Positions 34,971 to 46,504 of a DNA stretch of 64,000 nucleotides are shown in pieces. How positions within the stretch are numbered: position 1 is the first letter of the stretch; each line of letters starts with the position of its first letter. The notes beneath the pieces are model-generated. The model did not search any database and was not told where the DNA came from. It was given only the letters and a program-made list of their open reading frames with translations. The position numbers and the translations under genes were made by a program. The stretch comes from Hydractinia symbiolongicarpus (taxonomy: Eukaryota; Cnidaria; Hydrozoa; Anthoathecata; Hydractiniidae): assembly GCF_029227915.1 (NCBI RefSeq), contig NC_079887.1:26659650-26723649 (forward strand), written 5' to 3'.

Positions 34971-36186
34971 TCTTATGCGTTTTAGTAGTGAAAAAATAAT
35001 TTAAAAAATCGTTCTGGAAATGAGTTTACTCACAGGGTACTTTCTTTGTATACATTCGACTATACGTGCCAAGCCCGGGATTTAGGGAAATCGCAGGTTT
35101 TCGTTTGCCGGCGATTAAACTTCTTTTATTCAGCGTCTCATCAAAAATGAAAACATTTTTAAAAACTACAAGTCTGATGCGTTTTAGTGGTGAAAAAATA
35201 ATTTAAAAAATCGTTCTGGAAATGAGTTTACTCACAGGGTACTTTCTTTGTATACATTCGACTATACGGGCCAAGCCCGGGATTTACGGAAAATCGCGGG
35301 TTTTCGTTTTCCGGCGATTAAACCTCTTTCATTAAGCGTCTCATCAAAAATGAAAACATTTTTGAAAACTACAAGTCTTATGCGTTTTAGTGGTGAAAAA
35401 GTAATTTAAAAAATCGTTCGGGAAATGAAATTACTCCCTGGGTACTTCCTTTGTATACTTTTGACTATACGGGCCAAGCCGGGATTTACGGGAAATCGCG
35501 GGTTTTCGTTTGTCGGCGATTAAACTTCTTTTATTCAGCGTCTCATCAAAAATGAAAACATTTTTAAAAACTGCAAGTCTTATGCGTTTTAGTGGTGAAA
35601 AAATAATTTAATAAATCGTTCTGGAAATGAGTTTACTCACAGGGTACTTTCTTTGTATACATTCGACTATACGTGCCAAGCCCGGGATTTAGGGAAATCG
35701 CGGGTTTTCGTTTGTCGGCGATTAAACTTCTTTTATTCAGCGTCTCATCAAAAATGAAAACATTTTTAAAAACTGCAAGTCTTATGCGTTTTAGTGGTGA
35801 AAAAATAATTTAAAAAATCGTTCTGGAAATGAGTTTACTCACAGGGTACTTTCTTTGTATACATTCGACTATACGTGCCAAGCCCGGGATTTAGGGAAAT
35901 CGCAGGTTTTCGTTTTTCTTGGCGATTAAACTTCTTTTATTCAGCGTCTCATCAAAAATGAAAACACTTTTAAAAACTACAAGTCTTATGCGTTTTAGTG
36001 GTGAAAAAATAATTTAAAAAATCGTTCTGGAAATGAGTTTATTCACAGGGTACTTTCTTTGTATACTTTTGACTATACGGGCCGAGTCCGGGATTTAGGG
36101 AAATCGCAGGTTTTCGTTTGCCGGCGATTAAACTTCTTTTATTCAGCGTCTCATCAAAAATGAAAACATTTTTGAAAACTACAAGT
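34971..36186. repeat. 6-monomer HOR, ~1,216 bp, unit 2
   Basis: This is the second copy of the six-monomer unit, two bases longer at the F-type site (35,915). It has GAAATTACTCCC near 35,427 in place of GAGTTTACTCCC. The following 36,187-36,850 resembles a third, more diverged copy: GTAATTT replaces ATAATTT, GCCGACGATTAAAATTC lies near 36,323 and one G is lost at ACGGCC (36,482). Identity therefore decays to the right of this unit. Confidence 0.86.
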
Positions 36187-37710
36187 CTTATGCGTTTTAG
36201 TGGTGAAAAAGTAATTTAAAAAATCGTTCTGGAAATGAGTTTACTCACAGGGTACTTTCTTTGTATACATTCGACTATACGTGCCAAGCCCGGGATTTAG
36301 GGAAATCGCAGGTTTTCGTTTGCCGACGATTAAAATTCTTTTATTCAGCGTCTCATCAAAAATGAAAACATTTTTAAAAACTACAAGTCTGATGCGTTTT
36401 AGTGGTGAAAAAATAATTTAAAAAATCGTTCTGGAAATGAGTTTACTCACAGGGTACTTTCTTTGTATACATTCGACTATACGGCCAAGCCCGGGATTTA
36501 CGGGAAATCGCGGGTTTTCGTTTTCCGGCGATTAAACCTCTTTCATTAAGCGTCTCATCAAAAAGGAAAACATTTTTGAAAACTACAAGTCTTATGCGTT
36601 TTAGTGGTGAAAAAGTAATTTAAAAAATCGTTCGGGAAATGCGTTTACTCCCTGGGTACTTCCTTTGTATACTTTTGACTATACGGGCCAAGCCGGGATT
36701 TACGGGAAATCGCGGGTTTTCGTTTGTCGGCGATTAAACTTCTTTTATTCAGCGTCTCATCAAAAATGAAAACATTTTTAAAAACTGCAAGTCTTATGCG
36801 TTTTAGTGGTGAAAAAATAATTTAAAAAATCGTTCTGGAAATGAGTTTACTCACAGGATACTTTCTTTGTATACATTCGACTATACGTGCCAAGCCCGGG
36901 ATTTAGGGAAATCGCAGGTTTTCGTTTGCCGGCGATTAAACTTCTTTTATTCAGCGTCTCATCAAAAATGAAAACATTTTTAAAAACTACAAGTCTGATG
37001 CGTTTTAGTGGTGAAAAAATAATTTAAAAAATCGTTCTGGAAATGAGTTTACTCACAGGGTACTTTCTTTGTATACATTCGACTATACGGGCCAAGCCCG
37101 GGATTTACGGGAAATCGCGGGCTTTCGTTTGCCGGCGATTAAACTTCTTTTATTCAGCGTCTCATCAAAAATAAAAACATTTTTAAAAACTACAAGTCTT
37201 ATGGGTTTTAGTGTTGAAAAAATAATTTAAAAAATCGTTCTGGAAATGAGTTTACTCACAGGGTACTTTTTTGTATACATTCAACTATACGTGTCAAGCC
37301 CGGGATTTACGGGAAATTGCGGGTTTTCGTTTGCCGGCGGTTAAACTGCTTTTATTCAGCGTCTCATCAAAAATAAAAACATTTTTAAAAACTACAAGTC
37401 TGATGCGTTTTAGTGGTGAAAAAATAATTTAAAAAATCGTTCTGGAAATGAGTTTACTCACAGGGTACTTTCTTTGTATACATTCGACTATACGGGCCAA
37501 GCCCGGGATTTACGGGAAATCGCGGGTTTTCGTTTTCCGGCGATTAAACCTCTTTCATTTAGCGTCTCATCAAAAATGAAAACATTTTTGAAAGCTACAA
37601 GTCTCATGCGTTTTAGTGGTGAAAAAGTAATTTAAAAAATCGTTCGGGAAATGAGTTTACTCCCTGGGTACTTTCTTTGTATACTTTTGACTATACGGGC
37701 CAAGCCTGGA
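36187..37710. repeat. Degenerate mosaic satellite segment
   Basis: This stretch holds A, B and C monomers with more private changes than the section to its left: AAAAAGGAAAAC (36,561), CACAGGATAC (36,851), TTTAGTGTTG (37,206), TACTTTTTTGTATACATTCAAC (37,265-37,286) with GTGTCAAG, and GGCGGTTAAACTGC (37,336). C units lie near 36,510 and 37,531. No tandem unit is evident and no gene is present. Confidence 0.75.
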
Positions 37711-38950
37711 TTTACGGGAAATCGCGGGTTTTCGTTTGCCGGCGATTAAACTTCTTTTATTCAGCGTCTCATCAAAAATGAAAACATTCTTGAAAACTAC
37801 AAGTCTCATGCGTTTTAGTGGTGAAATAATAATTTAAAAAATCGTTTGGGAAATGAGTTTACTCCCTGGGTACTTTCTTTGTATACTTTTGACTATACGG
37901 GCCGAGTCCAGGATTTACGGGAAATCGCAGGTTTTCGTTTGCTGGCGATTAAACTTCTTTTATTCAGCGTCTCATCAAAAATGAAAACATTTTTAAAAAC
38001 TACAAGTATCATGCGTTTTAGTGGTGAAAAAGTAATTTAAAAAATCGTTCGGGAAATGAGTTTACTCACAGGGTACTTTCTTTGTATACATTCGACTAAA
38101 CGTGCCAAGCCCGGGATTTAGGGAAATTGCAGGTTTTCGTTTGCCGGCGATTAAACTTCTTTTATTCAGCGTCTCATCAAAAATGAAAACATTTTTTAAA
38201 ACTACAAGTCTCATGCGTTTTAGTGGTGAAAAAGTAATTTAAAAAATCGTTCGGGAAATGAGTTTACTCCCTGGGTACTTTCTTTGTATACTTTTGACTA
38301 TACGGGCCAAGCCGCGATTTACGGGAAATCGCGGGTTTTCGTTTGCCGGCGATTAAACTTCTTTTATTCAGCGTCTCATCAAAAATGAAAACATTCTTGA
38401 AATCTACAAGTCTCATGCGCTTTAGTGGTGAAATAATAATTTAAAAAATCGTTCTGGAAATGAGTTTACTCCCTGGGTACTTTCTTTGTATACTTTTGAC
38501 TATACGGGCCGAGTCCAGGATTTACGGGAAATCGCAGGTTTTCGTTTGCTGGCGATTAAACTTCTTTTATTCAGCGTCTCATCAAAAATGAAAACATTTT
38601 TAAAAACTACAAGTATCATGCGTTTTAGTGGTGAAAAAGTAATTTAAAAAATCGTTCGGGAAATGAGTTTACTCACAGGGTACTTTCTTTGTATACATTC
38701 GACTATACGTGCCAAGCCCGGGATTTAGGGAAATCGCAGGTTTTCGTTTGCCGGCGATTAAACTTCTTTTATTCAGCGTCTCATCAAAAATGAAAACATT
38801 TTTAAAAACTACAAGTCTCATGCGTTTTAGTGGTGAAAAAGTAATTTAAAAAATCGTTCGGGAAATAAGTTTACTCCCTGGGTACTTTCTTTGTATACTT
38901 TTGACTATACGGGCCAAGCCGCGATTTACGGGAAATCGCGGGTTTTCGTT
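37711..38950. repeat. Trimer HOR, 607 bp, two copies
   Basis: Units of about 37,711-38,317 and 38,318-38,950 match at 607 bp. They share AACATTCTTGAAA, GAAATAATAATTT, GTTTGCTGGCG, AAGTATCATGCG (38,004 and 38,611) and GCCGCGATTT (38,311 and 38,918). AAGTATCATGCG is a new marker that also labels units at about 39.4, 39.8, 40.4 and 43.5 kb. It separates this part of the array from the 19-36 kb section. Confidence 0.83.
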
Positions 38951-40884
38951 TGCCGGCGTTAAACTTCTTTTATTCAGCGTCTCATCAAAAATGAAAACAT
39001 TTTTAAAAACTACAAGTCTTATGGGTTTTAGTGGTGAAAAAATAATTTAAAAAATCGTTCTGGAAATGAGTTAACTCACAGGGTACTTTCTTTGTATATA
39101 TTCGACTATACGTGCCAAGCCCGGGATTTACGGGAAATCGCGGGTTTTCGTTTGCCGGCGATTAAACTGCTTTTATTCAGCGTCTCATCAAAAATGAAAA
39201 CATTCTTGAAAACTACAAGTCTCATGCCTTTTAGTGGTGAAATAATATTTTAAAAAATCGTTTGAGAAATGAGTTTACTCCCTGGGTACTTTCTTTGTAT
39301 ACTTTTGACTATACGGGCCGAGTCCAGGATTTACGGGAAATCGCAGGTTTTCGTTTGCCGGCGATTAAACTTTTTTTATTCAGCGTCTCATCAAAAATGA
39401 AAACATTTTTAAAAACTACAAGTATCATGCGTTTTAGTGGTGAAAAAGTAATTTAAAAAATCGTTCGGGAAATGAGTTTACTGACAGGGTACTTTCTTTG
39501 TATACATTGACTATACGTGCCAAGCCCGGATTTAGGGAAATCGCAGGTTTTCGTTTGCCGGCGACTAAACTTCTTTTATTCAGCGTCTCATCAAAAAGGA
39601 AAACATTTTTAAAAACTACAAGTCTCACGCGTTTTAGTGGTGAAAAAGTAATTTAAAAAATCGTTCGGGAAATGGGTTTACTCCCTGGGTACTTTCTTTG
39701 TATACTTTTGAGTATACGGGCCAAGCCGGGATTTACGGGAAATCGCGGGTTTTCGTTTACCGGCGATTAAACTTCTTTTATTCAGCGTCCCATCAAAAAT
39801 GAAAACATTTTTAAAAACTACAAGTATCATGCGTTTTAGTGGTGAAAATGTAATTTAAAAAATCGTTCAGGAAATGAGTTTACTCCCTGGGTACTTTCTT
39901 TGTATACTTTTGACTATACGGGCCAAGCCCGGGATTTACGGGAAATCGCGGGTTTTCGTTTGCCGGCGATTAAACTTCTTTTATTCAGCGTCTCGTCAAA
40001 AATGAAAACATTTTTAAAAACTACAAGTCTTATGCGTTTTAGTGGTGAAAAAATAATTTAAAAAATCGTTCTGGAAATGAGTTTACTCCCTGGGTACTTT
40101 CTTTGTATACTTTTGACTATACGGGCCGAGTCCGGGATTTAGGGAAATCGCAGGTTTTCGTTTGCCGGCGATTAAACTGGTTTTATTCAGCGTCTCATCA
40201 AAAATAAAAACATTTTTGAAAACTACAAGTCTTATGCGTTTTAGTGGTGAAAAAATAATTTAAAAAATCGTTATGGAAATGAGTTTACTCACAGGGTACT
40301 TTCTTTGTATACATTCGACTATACGTGCCAAGCCCGGATTTAGGGAAATCGCAGGTTTTCGTTTGCCGGCGATTAAACTTCTTTTATTCAGCGTCTCATC
40401 AAAAATGAAAACATTTTTAAAAACTACAAGTATCATGCGTTTTAGTGGTGAAAAAGTAATTTAAAAAATCGTTCGGGAAATGAGTTTACTGACAGGGTAC
40501 TTTCTTTGTATACATTGACTATACGTGCCAAGCCCGGATTTAGGGAAATCGCAGGTTTTCGTTTGCCGGCGACTAAACTTCTTTTATTCAGCGTCTCATT
40601 AAAAAGAAAAAACATTTTTAAAAACTACAAGTCTCACGCGTTTTAGTGGTGAAAAAGTAATTTAAAAAATCGTTCGGGAAATGGGTTTACTCCCTGGGTA
40701 CTTTCTTTGTTTACTTTTGACTATACGGGCCAAGCCGGGATTTACGGGAAATCGCGGGTTTTCGTTTGCCGGCGATTAAACTTCTTTTATTCAGCGTCTC
40801 ATCAAAAATGAAAACATTTTTAAAAACTACAAGTCTTATGCGTTTTAGTGGTGAAAAAATAATTTAAAAAATCGTTCTGGAAAT
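38951..40884. repeat. Mosaic block, source of a 4,043-bp displaced copy
   Basis: Six monomers at about 39,140-40,325 recur at 43,185-44,365, with an offset of 4,043 bp where anchored. Markers are GAAATAATATTTTAAAAAATC (39,239 and 43,282), CTGACAGGGTAC (39,481 and 43,524) with TATACATTGACTATAC, and AAACTGGTTTTATTC. The CTGACAGGG unit also occurs at 40,489 inside this block, 1,008 bp from the first. GGCGACTAAAC marks these units. Reverse-strand frames of 64 codons at 39,434 and 43,477 come from this unit and are not genes. Confidence 0.8.
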
Positions 40885-41735
40885 GAGTTTACTCCCTGGG
40901 TACTTTCTTTGTATACTTTTGACTATACGGGCCGAGTCCGGGATTTAGGGAAATCGCAGGTTTTCGTTTGCCGGCGATTAAACTGGTTTTATTCAGCGCC
41001 TCATCAAAAATAAAAACATTTTTGAAAACTACAAGTCTTATGCGTTTTAGTGGTGAAAAAATAATTTAAAAAATCGTTCTGGAAATGAGTTTACTCACAG
41101 GGTACTTTCTTTGTATACATTCGACTATACGTGCCAAGCCCATGATTTAGGGAAATCGCAGGTTTTCGTTTGCCGGCGATTAAACTTCTTTTATTCAGCG
41201 TCTCATCAAAAATGAAAACATTTTTAAAAACTGCAAGTCTGATGCGTTTTAGTGGTAAAAAAATAATATAAAAAATCGTTCGGGAAATGAGTTTACTCCC
41301 TGGGTACTTTCTTTGTATACTTTTGACTATACGGGCCGAGTCCGGGATTTAGGGAAATCGCAGGTTTTCGTTTGCCGGCGATTAAACTGGTTTTATTCAG
41401 CGCCTCATCAAAAATAAAAACATTTTTGAAAACTACAAGTCTTATGCATTTTAGTGGTGAAAAAATAATTTAAAAAATCGTTCTGGAAATGAGTTTACTC
41501 ACAGGGTACTTTCTTTGTATACATTCGACTATACGTGCCAAGCCCATGATTTAGGGAAATCGCAGGTTTTCGTTTGCCGGCGATTAAACTTCTTTTATTC
41601 AGGGTCTCATCAAAAATGAAAACATTTTTAAAAACTGCAAGTCTGATGCGTTTTAGTGGTAAAAAAATAATATAAAAAATCGTTCGGGAAATGAGTTTAC
41701 TCCCTGGGTACTTTCTTTGTATACTTTTGACTATA
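40885..41735. repeat. Dimer HOR, 404 bp, two copies
   Basis: Units of about 40,885-41,288 and 41,289-41,692 (identity to ~41,735) match at 404 bp. They share AACTGGTTTTATTCAGCGCC (CGCC at 40,997 and 41,401), AAAATAAAAACATTT, GCCCATGATTTAGGG and CTGCAAGTCTGATGCG with TAAAAAAATAATATAAAA. This is the smallest true HOR in the window: one B-type and one A-type monomer. Single differences are TTATGCATTTTAG (41,443) and ATTCAGGGTC (41,598) in the second copy. Confidence 0.85.
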
Positions 41736-44700
41736 CCGGCCAAGCCCGGGATTTACGGGAAGTCGCTGGTTTTCGTTTGCCGGCGATTAAACTTCTTTTA
41801 TTCACCGTCTCATCAAAAATGAAAACATTTTTAAAAACTATAAGTCTTATGCGTTTTAGTAGTGAAAAAATAATTTAAAAAATCGTTCTGGAAATGAGTT
41901 TACTCTCAGGGTACTTTCTTTGTATACATTCGACTATACGTGCCAAGCCTGGGATTTACAGGAAATCGTGGGTTTTCGTTTGCCGGCGATTAACCTGCTT
42001 TTATTCAGCGTCTCATCAAAAATGAAAACATTCTTGAAAACTACAAGTCTCATGCGTTTTAGTGGTGAAATAATAATTTAAAAAATCGTTTGGGAAATGA
42101 GTTTACTCCCTTGGTACTTTCTTTGTATACTTTTGACTATACGGGCCAAGGCCGGGATTTACGGGAAGTCGCGGGTTTTCGTTTGCCGGCGATTAAACTT
42201 CTTTTATTCAGCGTCTCATCAAAAATGAAAACATTTTTGAAAACTACAAGTCTCATGCGTTTTAGTGGTTAAAAAATAATTTAAAAAATCGTTCGGGAAA
42301 TGAGTTTACTCCCTGGGTACTTTCTTTGTATACTTTTGACTATACGGGCCTAGTCCGGGATTTACGGGAAATCGCGGGTTTTCGTTTGCCGGCGAATAAA
42401 CTTCTTTTATTCAGCGTCTAATCAAAAATGAAAACATTTTTGAAAACTACAAGTCTCATGCGTTTAGTGGTAAAAAAATAATATAAAAAATCGTTCGGGA
42501 AATGAGTTTACTCCCTGGGTACTTTCTTTGTATACTTTTGACTATACGGGCCAAGCGCGGGATTTACGGGAAATCGCGGGTTTTCGTTTGCCGGCGATTA
42601 AACTTCTTTTATTCAGCGTCTCATCAAAAATGAAAACATTTTTAAAAACTACTAGTCTTATGCGTTTTAGTGGTGAAAAAATAATTTAAAAAATCGTTCG
42701 GGAAATGAGTTTACTCCCTGGGTACTTTCTTTGTATACTTTTGACTATACGGGCCAAGCCGGGATTTACGGGAAATCGCGGGTTTTCGTTTGCCGGCGAT
42801 TAAACTGCTTTTATTCAGCGTCTCATCAAAAATGAAAACATTTTTGAAAACTACAAGTGTCATGCGTTTTAGTGGTGAAAAAATAATTTAAAAAATCGTT
42901 CGGGAAATGAGTTTACTCCCTGGGTACTTTCTTTGTATACTTTTGACTATACGGGCCAAGCCGGGATTTACGGGAAATCGCGGGTTTTCCTTTGCCGGCG
43001 ATTAAACTTCTTTTATTCAGCGTCTCATCAAAAATGAAAACATTTTTAAAAACTACAAGTCTTATGCGTTTTAGTGGTGAAAAAATAATTTAAAAAATCG
43101 TTCTGGAAATGAGTTTACTCTCAGGGTACTTTCTTTGTATACATTCGACTATACGTGCCAAGCCTGGGATTTACAGGAAATCGCGGGTTTTCGTTTGCCG
43201 GCGATTAACCTGCTTTTATTCAGCGTCTCATCAAAAATGAAAACATTCTTGAAAACTACAAGTCTCATGCCTTTTAGTGATGAAATAATATTTTAAAAAA
43301 TCGTTTCAGAAATGAGTTTACTCCCTGGGTACTTTCTTTGTATACTTTTGACTATACGGGCCGAGTCCAGGATTTACGGGAAATCGCAGGTTTTCGTTTG
43401 CCGGCGATTAAACTTCTTTTATTCAGCGTCTCATCAAAAATGAAAACATTTTTAAAAACTACAAGTATCATGCGTTTTAGTGGTGAAAAAGTAATTTAAA
43501 AAATCGTTCGGGAAATGAGTTTACTGACAGGGTACTTTCTTTGTATACATTGACTATACGTGCCAAGCCCGGATTTAGGGAAATCGCAGGTTTTCGTTTG
43601 CCGGCGACTAAACTTCTTTTATTCAGCGTCTCATCAAAAATGAAAACATTTTTAAAAACTACAAGTCTCATGCGTTTTAGTGGTGAAAAAGTAATTTAAA
43701 AAATCGTTCGGGAAGTGGGTTTACTCCCTGGGTACTTTCTTTGTATACTTTTGACTATACGGGCCAAGCCGGGATTTACGGGAAATCGCGGGTTTTCGTT
43801 TACCGGCGATTAAACTTCTTTTATTCAGCGTCTCATCAAAAATGAAAACATTTTTAAAAACTACAAGTAAAATGCGTTTTAGTGGTGAAAAAGTAATTTA
43901 AAAAATCGTTCAGGAAATGAGTTTACTCCCTGGGTACTTTCTTTGTATACTTTTGACTATACGGGCCAAGCCCGGGATTTACGGGAAATCGCGGGTTTTC
44001 GTTTGCCGGCGATTAAACTTCTTTTATTCAGCGTCTCATCAAAAATGAAAACATTTTTAAAAACTACAAGTCTTATGCGTTTTAGTGGTGAAAAAATAAT
44101 TTAAAAAATCGTTCTGGAAATGAGTTTACTCCCTGGGTACTTTCTTTGTATACTTTTGACTATACGGGCCGAGTCCGGGATTTAGGGAAATCGCAGGTTT
44201 TCGTTTGCCGGCGATTAAACTGGTTTTATTCAGCGTCTCATCAAAAATAAAAACATTTTTGAAAACTACAAGTCTTATGCGTTTTAGTGGTGAAAAAATA
44301 ATTTAAAAAATCGTTCTGGAAATGAGTTTACTCACAGGGTACTTTCTTTGTATACATTCGACTATACGTGCCAAGCCTGGGATTTACAGGAAATCGTGGG
44401 TTTTCGTTTGCCGGCGATTAACCTGCTTTTATTCAGCGTCTCATCAAAAATGAAAACATTCTTGAAAACTACAAGTCTCATGCGTTTTAGTGGTGAAATA
44501 ATAATTTAAAAAATCGTTTGGGAAATGAGTTTACTCCCTTGGTACTTTCTTTGTATACTTTTGACTATACGGGCCAAGGCCGGGATTTACGGGAAGTCGC
44601 GTGTTTTCGTTTGCCGGCGATTAAACTTCTTTTATTCAGCGTCTCATCAAAAATGAAAACATTTTTGAAAACTACAAGTCTCATGCGTTTTAGTGGTGAA

Positions 44701-46504
44701 AAAATAATTTAAAAAATCGTTCGGGAAGTGGGTTTACTCCCTGGGTACTTTCTTTGTATACTTTTGACTATACGGGCCAAGACGGGATTTACGGGAAATC
44801 GCGGGTTTTCGTTTACCGGCGATTAAACTTCTTTTATTCAGCGTCTCATCAAAAATGAAAACATTTTTAAAAACTACAAGTAACATGCGTTTTAGTGGTG
44901 AAAAAGTAATTTAAAAAATCGTTCAGGAAATGAGTTTACTCCCTGGGTACTTTCTTTGTATACTTTTGACTATACGGGCCAAGCCCGGGATTTACGGGAA
45001 ATCGCGGGTTTTCGTTTGCCGGCGATTAAACTTCTTTTATTCAGCGTCTCATCAAAAATGAAAACATTTTTAAAAACTACAAGTCTTATGCGTTTTAGTG
45101 GTGAAAAAATAATTTAAAAAATCGTTCTGGAAATGAGTTTACTCCCTGGGTACTTTCTTTGTATACTTTTGACTATACGGGCCGAGTCCGGCATTTAGGG
45201 AAATCGCAGGTTTTCGTTTGCCGGCGATTAAACTGGTTTTATTCAGCGTCTCATCAAAAATAAAAACATTTTTGAAAACTACAAGTCTTATGCGTTTTAG
45301 TGGTGAAAAAATAATTTAAAAAATCGTTCTGGAAATGAGTTTACTCCCTGGGTACTTTCTTTGTATACTTTTGACTATACCGGCCAAGCCCGGGATTTAC
45401 GGGAAGTCGCTGGTTTTCGTTTGCCGGCGATTAAACTTCTTTTATTCAGCGTCTCATCAAAAATGAAAACATTTTTAAAAACTACAAGTCTTATGCGTTT
45501 TAGTGGTGAAAAAATAATTTAAAAAATCGTTCTGGAAATGAGTTTACTCTCAGGGTACTTTCTTTGTATACATTCGACTATACGTGCCAAGCCTGGGATT
45601 TACAGGAAATTGTGGGTTTTCGTTTGCCGGCGATTAACCTGCTTTTATTCAGCGTCTCATCAAAAATGAAAACATTCTTGAAAACTACAAGTCTCATGCG
45701 TTTTAGTGGTGAAATAATAATTTAAAAAATCGTTTGGGAAATGAGTTTACTCCCTTGGTACTTTCTTTGTATACTTTTGACTATACGGGCCAAGGCCGGG
45801 ATTTACGGGAAGTCGCGGGTTTTCGTTTGCCGGCGATTAAAATTCTTTTATTCAGCGTCTCATCAAAAATGAAAACATTTTTGAAAACTACAAGTCTCAT
45901 GCGTTTTAGTGGTGAAAAAATAATTTAAAAAATCGTTCGGGAAATGAGTTTACTCCCTGGGTACTTTCTTTGTATACTTTTGACTATATGGGCCGAGTCC
46001 GGGATTTACGGGAAATCGCGGGTTTTCGTTTGCCGGCGAATAAACTTCTTTTATTCAGCGTCTAATCAAAAATGAAAACATTTTTGAAAACTACAAGTCT
46101 CATGCGTTTTAGTGGTGAAAAAATAATTTAAAAAATCGTTCGGGAAATGATTTTACTCTCTGGGTACTTTCTTTGTATACATTTGACTATACGGGCCGAG
46201 TCCGGGATTTACGGGAAATCGCGGATTTTCGTTTGCCGGCGATTAAACTTCTTTTATTCAGCGTCCCATCAAATATGAAAATATTTTTAAAAACTACAAG
46301 TCTTATGCGTTTTAGTGGTGAAAAAATAATTTAAAAAATCGTTCTGGAAATGAGTTTACTCCCTGGGTACTTTCTTTGTATACTTTGACTATACGGGCCG
46401 AGTCCGGGATTTAGGGAAATCGCAGGTTTTTGTTTGCCGGCGATTAAACTGCTTTTATTCAGCGTCTCATCAAAAATGAAAACATTTTTGAAAACTACAA
46501 GTCT
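41736..46504. repeat. Mosaic block with dispersed 5-, 6- and 12-monomer offsets
   Basis: Segments recur without a single tandem register. The stretch 41,930-42,260 recurs at 44,360-44,690 (offset 2,428 bp, marker GGCGATTAACCTGC with CTCCCTTGGTAC) and at 45,580-45,920. Sequence from 43,711 (GGAAGTGGGTTTAC) recurs at 44,724 (offset 1,013 bp, five monomers). The stretch 43,185-44,365 copies 39,140-40,325. Sequence at 42,090-42,430 recurs at 45,734-46,070 with GGCGAATAAACTTC and CTAATC. Subfamily A thins out here and E reappears near 42,450 and 46,265. Confidence 0.78.
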
